This document shows, one piece after another, positions 26,888 through 35,653 of a stretch of DNA of 64,000 bases. The stretch's first letter is position 1. Every line of letters starts with the position of its first letter. Source of the stretch: Synechococcus sp. MIT S9220. GTDB lineage: Bacteria > Cyanobacteriota > Cyanobacteriia > PCC-6307 > Cyanobiaceae. The translations under genes were made by a program, and so were the position numbers. The notes below the pieces were generated by a model, which saw only the letters and a list, made by a program, of their open reading frames with translations, made no database searches and was not told where the DNA came from. Where the stretch lies: positions 1,798,001-1,862,000 of the forward strand of contig NZ_CP047958.1 in NCBI RefSeq assembly GCF_014304815.1, written 5' to 3'.

Positions 26888-27124
26888 TTATGCCCCCACC
26901 TGTTCGCGGATGACCTCAGCGGCTGTGCGCTGAATCATTCCACGCCAGGCGAGCTTTTCGCGCACGCTGCGCACCTCCCAGAGGTAGGCGCTGTTGCTGC
27001 TGAAGCCCACTTGGTAATGGATGCCCTCCTCGAGGACATCGCCGCGAAGGCGTTTCAGGGTTCGCTCTGACACACCGCAGGCGATCGCAGCCTGTGGCGT
27101 TCGAAGCCATTGTTCTTCGGGCAT
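26888..27124 (-). CDS. Excisionase-like winged-HTH protein
   Basis: A 78-residue protein starting EEQWLRTPQAAIACGVSERT, a MerR/Xis-like helix-turn-helix with a wing (GIHYQVGFSSNSAYLWEV). Its position between primase and integrase in the same orientation fits an excisionase or element regulator. Confidence 0.6.
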   Translation of the reverse strand: MPEEQWLRTPQAAIACGVSERTLKRLRGDVLEEGIHYQVGFSSNSAYLWEVRSVREKLAWRGMIQRTAAEVIREQVGA

Positions 27125-27139
27125 GGGGCAGACGCACCG

Positions 27140-27388
27140 TTAGGTGCGTGGGGTGCCATCCCAGTGCTCATGGAGCAGAAGTTCCTTTTGAAGGACGCGG
27201 GCGAATTTCAGAAAACGCTCGCGCCCCTTCCGCGTTTCATCGGAACCTTTCCAGACGTAATTGCTGAGGTTGATCCTCTGTCGGGTACGTCGTCGGACCC
27301 ACGCCTCGGCAGCCGCGTAATCGACACCATCAGGTGGAGTCAGATGCTGTCGAGTCGGAATGGGCCGATGGGGAGCCTGCAACTCCAT
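27140..27388 (-). CDS. Small hypothetical protein of the element
   Basis: An 82-residue basic protein (YAAAEAWVRRRTRQRINLSN) of unknown function. It lies 15 bp upstream of the excisionase-like gene on the same strand, so they probably share a transcript. It could be a DNA-binding accessory factor. Confidence 0.5.
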   Translation of the reverse strand: MELQAPHRPIPTRQHLTPPDGVDYAAAEAWVRRRTRQRINLSNYVWKGSDETRKGRERFLKFARVLQKELLLHEHWDGTPRT

Positions 27389-27525
27389 GAGTTGTAGATG
27401 ACTTGATCAGGCGCTCCACCGGACCGCGCGCAGCGACTACCCGACTTCACAAAAAAACGATGACACATGTCATGCCACGTCGCAACATTTGCGCGCAGTG
27501 ATAGCCAGCGAATGTCCTAGCAGCT

Positions 27526-28821
27526 TCAGGCAGATTGCAGGGCTTCGTTGTACTTCTTGCCAGCCTCTTCCAGCTCCTTTTTGTTAACCCAGCTCGAATA
27601 ATATTTGAGATGCGTTTCAACACTATGGCCCATAAATGCCGCTGCCTGACTGTAATGAAGCGGGCGGCTTGAATATTTATGCGCCCTCCATGCCCAACCA
27701 TGCCGCAATCCATACGGTCGCAATCCTGGATTCCTCTTAACTAATTGCTGCCAGGGCTTGTATCGCTGAAGGATTTGGGCGTAAGCAGCACCCACCTCCC
27801 GGTAACTATTGCGCTCGGCCACACGATCAATCTGGGTTTTTACGGGGCGGGGGAGGCCAATTCGACCAGAAAGGAAGAGTTGAGCAACCCTGCGGGCTTC
27901 GCCGGGCTGCCCCTTCAGATCGAGGCCCAAGGCGAGGCGCTCCTCCTTCTCTGCCGCGGACTGCAGGGCACGAAAGTCCCTCTTCAGCTCGCCGCCCACA
28001 TAAACGTCTCCGCTTTCATCAACATCGAGCAGGCAAATCTCGCCCTCGCGCAACCCGAAGAATCCGAGCATTGCGGTCATCAGCCAAAGCTGCTCCTTGC
28101 CATCCGCGAGCATCCGCTCCAGCAGCCAACTGAAGTCCTCAGGCATTACAGGGACAGTCGGTTGCTTTTTCTTCTTCCCGGTAGTGGGAGGTGATCCCAC
28201 TAGCTCCTGACGCTTGGCCGTCGACAACGGCATCCAGCGCGCCGGAAATCCCAGGTCGTCGCAGCAGAACAACAGGAAGGCGCTCACATCCTGCAGTTGG
28301 CGCTTCCGGCCTTGGCCACCGGGAGGACAATCCGCAAAATGCAGCGCGGCATAGCGACGCATCAAACCTGGACCATCGGTAACCCTGGGCTTGCTGGCCA
28401 TCACCTCCCGAACTCGCCGCAGCCGGGTCCGCAGATCACTGAGAGTGCTGCTGCGCCGGTTAGAGCGTGACTCGAAGAATCGGTCGCTGGCCGCATTCCA
28501 ATCCACCTGCTTGGTGGCCTTCGTGGTGCCGGTGCTGTGGACGGTCAGCTCAGTGCGCGCGGCGACGGCTTTGTCCCAGTCCATGCCGCCATCGAGATAT
28601 TCCCGAAGCTGGGCCACGGCCTCAAGCATCAGCCGGGCATTCTTGCTGGCCCAAATAATGTCGAGCTTGGTGCTGCGCCTGCTGCGGTCTTCCAGGATCT
28701 GAACGAGCTGGGCCCGGCCACGGCTTTCCCTGAGGCTCCAGCCCTTACCGTGCTCGGCCTTAAGAGTGCGACGCAGGGCCTGCTCCCAGACGGCAACTGC
28801 TTTTTTCTTCTGCTCCGCCAC
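27526..28821 (-). CDS. int: Tyrosine recombinase (integrase)
   Basis: A 431-residue integrase from a GTG start. There is an N-terminal arm-binding region (about 1-110), a core-binding domain (about 120-200), then the catalytic domain: first Arg in GFFGLREGEICLLD (about residue 265), second box PYGLRHGWAWRAH with Arg-His but Tyr in place of the usual first His, and GHSVETHLKYYSSWV carrying GH and the nucleophile Tyr. It drives insertion into tRNA-Arg. Its start lies beside four GTGGCCCAAA repeats that may let it autoregulate. Confidence 0.93.
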   Translation of the reverse strand: MAEQKKKAVAVWEQALRRTLKAEHGKGWSLRESRGRAQLVQILEDRSRRSTKLDIIWASKNARLMLEAVAQLREYLDGGMDWDKAVAARTELTVHSTGTTKATKQVDWNAASDRFFESRSNRRSSTLSDLRTRLRRVREVMASKPRVTDGPGLMRRYAALHFADCPPGGQGRKRQLQDVSAFLLFCCDDLGFPARWMPLSTAKRQELVGSPPTTGKKKKQPTVPVMPEDFSWLLERMLADGKEQLWLMTAMLGFFGLREGEICLLDVDESGDVYVGGELKRDFRALQSAAEKEERLALGLDLKGQPGEARRVAQLFLSGRIGLPRPVKTQIDRVAERNSYREVGAAYAQILQRYKPWQQLVKRNPGLRPYGLRHGWAWRAHKYSSRPLHYSQAAAFMGHSVETHLKYYSSWVNKKELEEAGKKYNEALQSA

Positions 28822-28822
28822 T

Positions 28823-28908
28823 GTGGCCCAAATGCTCGGGTGTGGCCCAAAGTGTGGCCCAAATAGTCAGGACACGCCATGACACGCTTGGACAACGTGT
28901 GGCCCAAA
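28823..28908. promoter_or_regulatory. Four GTGGCCCAAA repeats at the integrase start / attR side
   Basis: Exact copies at 28823-28832, 28842-28851, 28854-28863 and 28899-28908, all in the same orientation as the two near attL. The 12-bp spacing of two copies is the same at both ends. They match the layout of integrase arm-type sites, and they cover the region where the integrase promoter should be. Confidence 0.65.
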
Positions 28909-28985
28909 TTCGGAAGACCTCAGCCGCGACAGAGGTTCTGGGCAGTGATTTCAGTCCATTATGCAAATCGATTGAACGTATGACT

Positions 28986-29034
28986 AACTGCCTTCTAAGC
29001 AGTCGGTCGATGGTTCGAATCCATCAGGGGGCGT
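28986..29034 (+). repeat. attR: 49-bp copy of the tRNA-Arg 3' end
   Basis: Identical to 16887-16935, starting in the anticodon stem. It is not a working tRNA because the acceptor 5' strand and D arm are missing (upstream sequence is unrelated). It marks the right end of the element and the displaced original tRNA 3' half. Confidence 0.95.
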
Positions 29035-29045
29035 CAGTCGTTACG

Positions 29046-29078
29046 GGGTTTTCGGGAATACCGGGAACCCTTTTTTTT
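29046..29078 (+). terminator. Original tRNA-Arg terminator, now beyond attR
   Basis: GGGTTTTC / GGGAACCC stem with G-U pairs, followed by eight T residues. It has the same architecture as the terminator at 16948-16977. Confidence 0.75.
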
Positions 29079-29157
29079 GCCTGCCCGAGGCTGCTCTCAC
29101 GTTGCACTCAACCAGCAAGCAGTAATAGCTAAATAAGAGAAAAGCCATTGGAACGAT

Positions 29158-29523
29158 ATGGAGTGGCACCAAACCGCTAACTGCATTGAAGAGAGACTTC
29201 AAACCATTCAGCGAATGCACAGGTTGAATGGAATTTCAGAACTGATGGCACTGGCTGATTACTGCACCAAACACAAATTAACGACTAAGTGCATCACAAA
29301 AGAAGAGCACGATGCCCTTATCGACCTAGAAAATGGCGATGGAGCATGGGTTCTCCATCGGAATGGAGGAATCAGACTGAAGATCACATCTGAATCAGGA
29401 GAAGTCATTCTTAGCCTTCGCATTGAAGACAACATTTGGAATGGCTATGCCGAGCATGTAGCCGACTGGCATCAGTTAGCTGAAAACGCCAAAGCACTAT
29501 TCCAAATTCCATCCAAGAACTAA
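29158..29523 (+). CDS. Hypothetical protein
   Basis: A 121-residue soluble protein, not recognised. The N-terminal helices (about 1-45) are followed by a strand-rich segment (WVLHRNGGIRLKITSESGEV). It is the first gene of the hypervariable island to the right of the element. Confidence 0.55.
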   Translation: MEWHQTANCIEERLQTIQRMHRLNGISELMALADYCTKHKLTTKCITKEEHDALIDLENGDGAWVLHRNGGIRLKITSESGEVILSLRIEDNIWNGYAEHVADWHQLAENAKALFQIPSKN

Positions 29524-29633
29524 AAAACCGGCGAGTCAGCGAAGATCAGAGACCCCAAGAGCAAGAAGAGATTCACAGCCAACAGAATAAAGAGGTCGAA
29601 GACATCAAGCCACTCGCAGGCAATGACTAAAAT

Positions 29634-29864
29634 CTAAGTCTTGAGACACGTTTTACCCCAGTTGAACACCAAGACCCAAAAGAAAACAGCTCCTCCCAAC
29701 GCCACCTTCCAGGTATGACTGGAGAAGAAACCATCTCTTTCAATCTTCTTTGCCTTATTTTCATCGGTACCATAATTAGCCGCAAGAGTATGCACAAGAC
29801 CGTACAACTGCAGACAAACAGCAAGGCCTACAATTCTTGCAATTTCCGCAAACAATTGGTTCAT
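29634..29864 (-). CDS. Small two-helix membrane protein
   Basis: 76 residues with hydrophobic helices at about 5-28 and 52-70 joined by a charged loop. Unknown function. Confidence 0.5.
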   Translation of the reverse strand: MNQLFAEIARIVGLAVCLQLYGLVHTLAANYGTDENKAKKIERDGFFSSHTWKVALGGAVFFWVLVFNWGKTCLKT

Positions 29865-29930
29865 GACAGGCCTGGCATTACAGAAAGACTACCAAGCAAG
29901 CAACAAAGCTGATTAAAAAAGTGCAGATCA

Positions 29931-30071
29931 ATGACCACAAAAAGACTGATACTGACCGCTTTATCTCTGGGCGTACTCGTGGGCCTACTGGCAATCGCTC
30001 AAGGAATGATGACCAACACCAGTGAACAGAACGAAGCGATGCCGGCGACAGAAGCATTTAACTCAAAATAG
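29931..30071 (+). CDS. Small single-helix membrane or secreted peptide
   Basis: A 46-residue ORF, TTKRLILTALSLGVLVGLLA then an acidic tail. It has a typical signal-anchor layout. Unknown function. Confidence 0.45.
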   Translation: MTTKRLILTALSLGVLVGLLAIAQGMMTNTSEQNEAMPATEAFNSK

Positions 30072-30142
30072 TACCCAGAGAGAATGGCAACAATTCACCC
30101 CACTAACTTCATCAAATAACACTGGTCAATGATCTGCTGCAA

Positions 30143-30607
30143 TCAATAACGGTAGCGCTTAGCCACTTCACCCTTACCTTTGGCTCCTTGCTTATTCTGC
30201 CAGACGCTTGTGATAACTTTTTTATTTTCATAACCGAGGATTTGGTTGATCGCGCTGTCTGTTCTGCACCAGCGGGCAGTGACTTGATGATCAATCATTT
30301 CAAGACCCTTCTGATCCTCCTCCACAAGAGCAGCGAAAAAATCAATCTGGAATGCTCTTGTTTCTGCGCGAAACTTTTCGGCATCTCTATAAGAGCTTAA
30401 ATCTTCCTTGTCGATTTCACTCAAAGCGAGTTCCAACTCTTTGGCTCTGTCGACTGGTTGAGCTGGCTGCTCATCTCTGAAGCTAGTAATCGTAACTTCA
30501 GCTCGCTTCATTCTCCACTTTTCGCAGGCTTGTTTTGCTTTCTGCTCAGACGAATAAAAGCATCCCACAAGACTGATCGAAAGCAGAGTGATGAGCAGCG
30601 ATTTCAT
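30143..30607 (-). CDS. Putative lipoprotein
   Basis: From the ATG at 30607, 154 residues. Signal MKSLLITLLSISLVGC ends in a lipobox (LVGC), so the mature protein should be lipid-anchored at its N-terminal Cys. The rest is charged and helical, with no recognised domain. Confidence 0.6.
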   Translation of the reverse strand: MKSLLITLLSISLVGCFYSSEQKAKQACEKWRMKRAEVTITSFRDEQPAQPVDRAKELELALSEIDKEDLSSYRDAEKFRAETRAFQIDFFAALVEEDQKGLEMIDHQVTARWCRTDSAINQILGYENKKVITSVWQNKQGAKGKGEVAKRYRY

Positions 30608-30873
30608 CATTGGCTCGATGAACAAGCAAGACCTTTACTCTTGCATTCAGCTTACCAAAGCGATACGAGTGAGGCCTACATTATTATCATTGCGGCTTCA
30701 CTGAATACTTGCTCTTTCATTTAAAGTTAATTCAACAAATGTATTAGAAATATTGCCTTCATCGTGGTGACGTTCCATTCAGAACGCATCAGTTGATGCG
30801 CAATGGTGGTCGCTGAGGAACTGGGAAAACCGTCCAAGCATGTTCGCCTTCAGGACCTTGCACGAGACAAGGG

Positions 30874-31032
30874 ATGAGGCCAATTGGCTGTGCTCAGACA
30901 TGGAGAGGCAAGGCTGTGATTGGACAAACCAGGCTGTATTGCAGCAAAGGTGAAGGATTCCGCCTCGTTGAAGTGCCAACGGAACAAGCATCCATCGAAG
31001 CCAAAAGGCAACAAGCAAGGCTGGCAAGTTGA
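30874..31032 (+). CDS. Small hypothetical protein (52 aa)
   Basis: ATG start; contains TWRGKAVIGQTRLYCSKGEG and a basic helical end (EQASIEAKRQQARLAS). The residue pattern, short strands then an amphipathic helix, looks like a real small protein. The following frame starts with a TTG overlapping the stop and may be a second small gene (31029-31319, weak). Confidence 0.45.
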   Translation: MRPIGCAQTWRGKAVIGQTRLYCSKGEGFRLVEVPTEQASIEAKRQQARLAS

Positions 31033-31522
31033 CGTACAACAAAAACAACCGGAAGCACCGCAGGCGACCAATTCAGCACATCGACCTAAAACCAGGCGTG
31101 ATAGAAGACCAGCCTCAATTGAGAGCAATCATTCCCAACATCCATCCTCGAGACGATCAACCTGTCTTCAAAGCCTCAACCGATGACAGCCGTGTGCGGG
31201 CACGTCTGGGAATGATGGTGTTTTGGGTTCTGGCGCTGCAAAGACACCCACAAGAAAGATCACCAGTTCTGACCTATGGGGTGTGCGACCGAACCAGAAG
31301 CGCTTTATCGCTTCAATAACGCAGGACCTTGAGCACACTGAAACGTCATGCTGACCTGCACTGAGCATGCGATGGAAAGCCTCTACCACAAGCGCAACAG
31401 GGCGACTGCCCTGCATGCGCAAAAACTCCTTCAAAGGCCACGCTGGCCAAAGGCGCAACATTTGACCATTTACAAACCGTTACGGTTCGACTATTTTGTT
31501 AATAATCTAAAGTTGATATCAG

Positions 31523-31648
31523 ATGGTCAGCTCGCAAAGCTCAGCCCAAGCGGCGTCAACCTTGAACTACGAAGAGCTCTTAGAAGAAATGGAAAAACTC
31601 GATATCGCAGACCTACTCTTGATTCACCGCCGAGTCGCGATGCGATGA
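31523..31648 (+). CDS. Small acidic hypothetical protein (41 aa)
   Basis: Reads VSSQSSAQAASTLNYEELLE followed by helical EMEKLDIADLLLIHRR. No function recognised; coding by residue pattern only. Confidence 0.35.
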   Translation: MVSSQSSAQAASTLNYEELLEEMEKLDIADLLLIHRRVAMR

Positions 31649-31746
31649 GTCCATTTTTTAAAGCATCTTAATATCAAGAAATCGCATCAATTTTAGCCAT
31701 TTCAAGGTGAGCATTATATAGAAATTGTAATAATCTCGTCGAGCAA

Positions 31747-31899
31747 ATGATGGCGCCAATTAATTCACTTTCAGGATTACATGATTTAATTCAACTTACG
31801 GATGGGTTGAATGTTGCTGAAATGATTCGTACTAGATATGCGCTGAGATGCAATTCGCTGCAAAAGAGCAAGGATACCATTTATGTCTTGAACGGTTAA
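31747..31899 (+). CDS. Small hypothetical protein (50 aa)
   Basis: Contains LSGLHDLIQLTDGLNVAEMI. Unknown. The sequence beyond its stop (to 32026) continues as an open, protein-like frame without a usable start. Confidence 0.35.
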   Translation: MMAPINSLSGLHDLIQLTDGLNVAEMIRTRYALRCNSLQKSKDTIYVLNG

Positions 31900-32120
31900 T
31901 GATGATCAGCGCGTTACTTTCGAATCAAAAGTTAGTGCAAGTCTGATCACAACAGCTACTGATGTTGGAGGGGGTGACAGAGACAGTGCTCAGGCGGAAT
32001 CCGCAGGAAATCCTTCTAGTCCTTAAAACAGGAGGATGAGTCACCGAACTCAGCTGAGTTCCGTGACATCAGGATTTAGCTGCAACACACCAGCTGAACA
32101 AGGGGTGCTTCAACAGCAGC

Positions 32121-32300
32121 TCAACCTCGGACCGTGGTCTTTTGATTGTGCTTAACAGGTCGCTGACGGCTTTTCAGAGCCTTCAGCATCCCCTTCTCAA
32201 GAGACGTCAGCTTGGGAGAGGTCTCGTGCATCGCAGCCCTAGCACGCTCCTTAGCGGCATCCATAAACCTCTCAGTCTTGTCCTTCGCTTCAAAAGCCAT
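32121..32300 (-). CDS. Small basic hypothetical protein
   Basis: 59 residues from the ATG at 32300 (AFEAKDKTERFMDAAKERAR). Helical and basic at the end. Unknown; it overlaps the next minus-strand small ORF by about 10 bp. Confidence 0.45.
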   Translation of the reverse strand: MAFEAKDKTERFMDAAKERARAAMHETSPKLTSLEKGMLKALKSRQRPVKHNQKTTVRG

Positions 32301-32430
32301 GGTCTTCCAACGGTCCTCCATCAAAAGTTACACACACAACACGACGGTGTCCGCAAATCCATCCAATCTTCTCGGACTGAAGTTGACAAACTGCCTTAGC
32401 AGCCATCTGATCCGTCTGACGTTGAGCCAT
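32290..32430 (-). CDS. Small hypothetical protein (46 aa)
   Basis: AQRQTDQMAAKAVCQLQSEK then a Cys-containing strand-like end. It is in tandem with, and overlaps, the basic 59-residue gene, suggesting a pair. Unknown function. Confidence 0.4.
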   Translation of the reverse strand: MAQRQTDQMAAKAVCQLQSEKIGWICGHRRVVCVTFDGGPLEDHGF

Positions 32431-32699
32431 GAGGCCTAACCAGCTGCCATAAGAAAGTCCTGGCAACCAACAAAGTTTGGCCACTCAAGTCAGAGGATGG
32501 CATACAAAACAATCCACACGCTCCTCGAACAACATACGAAGCACAGTTAAGGCCAGAGGCTCAATCAAGAGCGAGGCCCAAAACTATGACTATCCATCCA
32601 CAAAACATTCATAAGCTTGATGTGAACATAATGCACAGCAAGCCAATGCAGCAAAGTCAAGTGGGGTTCTCAGACACCCGATTCATCCATAACTAAGTG

Positions 32700-32897
32700 T
32701 CAAGATGGCTCGACCTGAGAGGATGCCTCTCGCTGAATCTCTGCACGACGCCACTTGACCCAAGCCTGACCGAGAATGGTCGCCTTTTGGGTATCGACAC
32801 GACCAAGATCAGCATTGCCAGGAAATTGACGCCTTTCTGCGGCAAGCAGCTCTTCTTTTTCGTCGTTGGTCAGCATGAGGATCAACTCTTGAAGCAT
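32700..32897 (-). CDS. Small hypothetical protein (65 aa)
   Basis: From the ATG at 32897: LQELILMLTNDEKEELLAAE, helical and charged, with a Trp-rich C-terminal half. Unknown. Confidence 0.5.
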   Translation of the reverse strand: MLQELILMLTNDEKEELLAAERRQFPGNADLGRVDTQKATILGQAWVKWRRAEIQREASSQVEPS

Positions 32898-33058
32898 CTC
32901 ACTGTAGAGAAAAGATGAAGCATGCCTGCCAAACAACAGCACTCAATCTTTGAATAGGTTCTAATGCTTATGGCCCTTTCCAAATTCAGACCTTAGAAAA
33001 CACCTACGCCTTTGGCGACAGCAGGTTGTGAGGTTCTGAACAGCAAAGCTGGAGAGCC

Positions 33059-33337
33059 ATGCCATCAAGCAATAACCGACCTCCCTTTATCGGGGTCAAA
33101 GCAGGAGACTTGGTTCTCGTGCAGTCAACGCTCAATCCTGACCCAACTGATACTGACTGGTGGATGGGATGGATTGTTGGCAATCCAGATCAATTCAATG
33201 AGATTCACGGCGTGAAGATATTGGCTGTTGTCGATACCGACAGTGGGGAGCTTCGGCATGTCAATGCCGAACAGACCACACGATTAAGCCTTGCGGGCAT
33301 GGAGCAGAACAAAGTCGTGCCACTGGTCAGAGGATGA
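33059..33337 (+). CDS. DUF3104 protein
   Basis: A 92-residue member of the picocyanobacterial DUF3104 family: FIGVKAGDLVLVQS, DTDWWMGWIVG, and ILAVVDTDSGELRHVNAE, in the family's order. The fold is probably a small beta barrel. Function unknown. A second copy is at 41154-41477. Confidence 0.75.
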   Translation: MPSSNNRPPFIGVKAGDLVLVQSTLNPDPTDTDWWMGWIVGNPDQFNEIHGVKILAVVDTDSGELRHVNAEQTTRLSLAGMEQNKVVPLVRG

Positions 33338-33724
33338 GCTTGAATAACGTTCAATGAGCAGACAGCAAGAGCAAAATAACAAGCATTATCCAGGCCTCCC
33401 AAACTTAATTTCAGGAATCGTGCTTCTCATTACCCCGTCATCTCTAATGGTTGATTCAGGTCAAAAAGGCTAGGAACAACAAACACTATTAACACAGTCA
33501 TTCGGAAGATGTATGGAGAAAGCACCCTTCAAAAGCTCATCAAAATTCCACGCTTCAGAACAAACATGACAACTAGATAATCTGCAAAAATTTAAATGAA
33601 TTCAATCAAATCTTCGATGCAACCGGATTACCCCCAATCTGAAATGGGAAGAGACTGCTTCCTTGGAAGGAGTTCCACCAGAAATCCATTCAGATCGCCA
33701 AAGAGTGTCATCATGAACTTGGAA
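33338..33724. other. Gap without a convincing gene
   Basis: AT-rich sequence between the DUF3104 gene and a weak minus-strand ORF. A 78-codon plus-strand frame at 33596 has no protein-like character. Confidence 0.4.
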
Positions 33725-33934
33725 TCACACGACCCCAACAGGGGCTACGCGGCTCTCACTCCAAGCCGGTATGGGATCCAATGTCAGACGTCTGGCAATC
33801 TGATCAAGCCCCAAGCTGACCTCCTCACTTGAGATGTCGAAGCTTGAGCATTGGATCAAGAGCGAATCATCCTTGGGTTGACGTGCGTCATCAGCCCCCC
33901 ACCAGAGCTCATCAGCACTGATCGAATGATCCAC
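33725..33934 (-). CDS. Weak small ORF (69 aa)
   Basis: GTG start; acidic (DHSISADELWWGADDARQPK). The residue pattern is protein-like but nothing else supports it. Confidence 0.3.
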   Translation of the reverse strand: MDHSISADELWWGADDARQPKDDSLLIQCSSFDISSEEVSLGLDQIARRLTLDPIPAWSESRVAPVGVV

Positions 33935-33984
33935 GTGATTGTGTGAGCTGAGGCAACAGGAAGCAGATCCAAGAAGACATCATC

Positions 33985-34545
33985 ATGGAGTTGCAGAGGG
34001 GCGAGGACCCTGTGGCGTCCAACACTCAGCCTTTAGCAGGGCTCACCGAAAGCCAACGCCTTGGACTACGTGATGTCCTACTGGATGTCAGCAAAGCCAG
34101 AGCCTGGTCATGGGAGCTTCCAGTGCTCCTGAGAGATCGATGCTGGTTGCGACTCGATCGCATACGACTCAGCGAGCTAATGCGATATATCCCTCCTGAT
34201 GGACGCGAGGAGGCGCCTGAGCTGATGCATTACCAGCAACTGATGGCGCAAGGCATCGATCCGCTACTAGCCCAACAGAATTGTTGGCTGGAATTTGGGA
34301 TGGAAGATTGTCAACGGGCTCTGCATGCCTACTGGCAAAGTCGCGACAGAACAAACCATGGCTGGTCAGCGCAACGGTATCGGCAGCTTGTAAGCCTTTA
34401 CCGTGACCAGATTGAACGAGGTCTACCGTCAGTTCCGATGCTGATCCTGGCGCGCAGGGAAACTGATGAAGAACATCAAATCCACTGGATCACGCGCACG
34501 ACTCAGACCAAAGACCTCGTCAACATAAGGCCCTTTCACCTCTGA
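33985..34545 (+). CDS. Hypothetical protein (186 aa)
   Basis: A soluble, mostly helical protein with many Trp, Arg and Gln residues. Codon use and length support a real gene. No motif recognised. It stands alone in the island. Confidence 0.6.
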   Translation: MELQRGEDPVASNTQPLAGLTESQRLGLRDVLLDVSKARAWSWELPVLLRDRCWLRLDRIRLSELMRYIPPDGREEAPELMHYQQLMAQGIDPLLAQQNCWLEFGMEDCQRALHAYWQSRDRTNHGWSAQRYRQLVSLYRDQIERGLPSVPMLILARRETDEEHQIHWITRTTQTKDLVNIRPFHL

Positions 34546-34806
34546 GACAGATTCGTATTGCGACCATCAAGATCTTCACAACTGTGAATCTGTCGCACTT
34601 GAACAACGTCTAGTAGAGAACAACAGAACAGATTGAGAGAGGGCTTGGCTCAGACCTAGTCGCCAGAACGATGAATTGCTGTTTAAAAACTCAGCGGGAG
34701 TACCGCACAGACAGAAGAGCAATCAAATGCTACAACTTTACGTATGAAGACGCTCATGCGCGGTCAAAGCGCAGTGTTAATCAATGACAGAAGAAGAGAT
34801 GATTCC

Positions 34807-35004
34807 ATGAGGCCAAGTTTCTACGAATTTAAAGCCAACTATGACGGACAGCCAGAGCAATGGAGAAAAAGACTCATGGCAATTTATGTGACCGATCAAG
34901 ACGCAGCCGTCGCTGCATGGACACTGATCATGTCGATGGATGATTTAATGCTGGAAGTTGAAGAAACCGCCACTTTTCTAGATCAGATCTACTCCAAAAA
35001 ATAA
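34807..35004 (+). CDS. Small hypothetical protein (65 aa)
   Basis: From the ATG at 34807: RPSFYEFKANYDGQPEQWRK, with a helical acidic second half. A start at 34744 would add 21 less protein-like residues. Unknown. Confidence 0.5.
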   Translation: MRPSFYEFKANYDGQPEQWRKRLMAIYVTDQDAAVAAWTLIMSMDDLMLEVEETATFLDQIYSKK

Positions 35005-35028
35005 ATACTCAACAATCAACGCAAACTA

Positions 35029-35439
35029 ATGAAGGTATCAATAAAGCATCACATGTCACCCAAGACATTTAAGAAAAGATTAGCGTCGTTGATTCATTTT
35101 ACTTGGGGCTTGATTCTGGCAGCTGTCTTATTACTGACATCGCCCGCTAGCGCGAGTGCAACTACGCAAAAATACAACATCGTTACCGATGAATTCTATG
35201 GGCTCAATGCAGAACGAATCTTACTTGTTCCCGTTGCTGATGCAGCCGATCAAACCGTGCTGATGACGGGCAAATGCCCAAGCAGGGCACCAAGTGACCT
35301 CTATCTTGAAGACGGTCCAGAGAATGCCAAAGAAAAATGGTTTGTTGTTACTGAAAAGGATCATATTGAACCCGATCAAACAATATGCCTGTCAGGGAAT
35401 TTACCAGCTTGGTTCGAAAAAATATCATCACTTTATTAG
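35029..35439 (+). CDS. Secreted hypothetical protein
   Basis: 136 residues. A basic start and hydrophobic stretch at about residues 24-40 end near PASASA, a signal peptidase site. The mature part carries two Cys (CPSRAPSDLYLEDGPE and TICLSGNLPAWFEK) that could pair in the periplasm. It lies 24 bp after the 65-residue gene. Unknown. Confidence 0.6.
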   Translation: MKVSIKHHMSPKTFKKRLASLIHFTWGLILAAVLLLTSPASASATTQKYNIVTDEFYGLNAERILLVPVADAADQTVLMTGKCPSRAPSDLYLEDGPENAKEKWFVVTEKDHIEPDQTICLSGNLPAWFEKISSLY

Positions 35440-35462
35440 ATTCAGTATCAATCAGAACAAGC

Positions 35463-35627
35463 ATGACAATCCATCAAACAAACCCTCCAACTTGGTGCTC
35501 ATCGGTCCAATGCGCCACTGAATATGCGATCAAAAAAAGAATAGAAAGAACCATCAACGCCTTCGCCAAGACGCAAGGAGATATGGTGATGGCTCCAATC
35601 ATGGGGCGTTGGGCAATCCGTAGCTAA
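35463..35627 (+). CDS. Small hypothetical protein (54 aa)
   Basis: TIHQTNPPTWCSSVQCATEY then a basic helix. Unknown; it lies between the secreted protein and mscL on the same strand. Confidence 0.4.
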   Translation: MTIHQTNPPTWCSSVQCATEYAIKKRIERTINAFAKTQGDMVMAPIMGRWAIRS

Positions 35628-35653
35628 AGAGTAGGAGAGACGATCATGTCACC

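Larger units (their letters stand above)
16887..29034. mobile_element. 12.1-kb integrative element (phage-satellite/tycheposon-like) in tRNA-Arg(TCT)
   Basis: Bounded by exact 49-bp repeats of the tRNA 3' end, with the integrase next to the right end. Genes in order: small-terminase-like, two small structural-like proteins, secreted thermonuclease, ZorAB-like four-gene operon, small hypothetical, PD-(D/E)XK-type protein, VapE-like helicase, primase, excisionase-like HTH, hypothetical, integrase. There is replication and excision machinery and a possible packaging gene but no capsid or tail genes, which fits a satellite rather than a complete prophage. The middle (about 18.5-23.2 kb) is visibly AT-richer than both flanks. 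Confidence 0.9.

Noticed and set aside
25419-26913. Long plus-strand frames opposite primase and helicase
   Set aside because: Shadows of the minus-strand genes, which carry conserved motifs.
28986-29034. Second tRNA-Arg gene
   Set aside because: Only the anticodon-to-3' part is present; there is no acceptor 5' strand or D arm, so it is the attR copy.
31168-31671. Larger frames on both strands around 31.2-31.7 kb as genes
   Set aside because: Residue patterns look random; a shorter acidic frame at 31523 is the only protein-like one.
31870-32026. Protein-like frame (ATGTCT then TGA, then 45 open codons) as a peptide gene or stop-codon readthrough
   Set aside because: The second codon is a stop, there is no other start or ribosome site in frame, and no homologue is recognised. 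It may be a degraded ORF.
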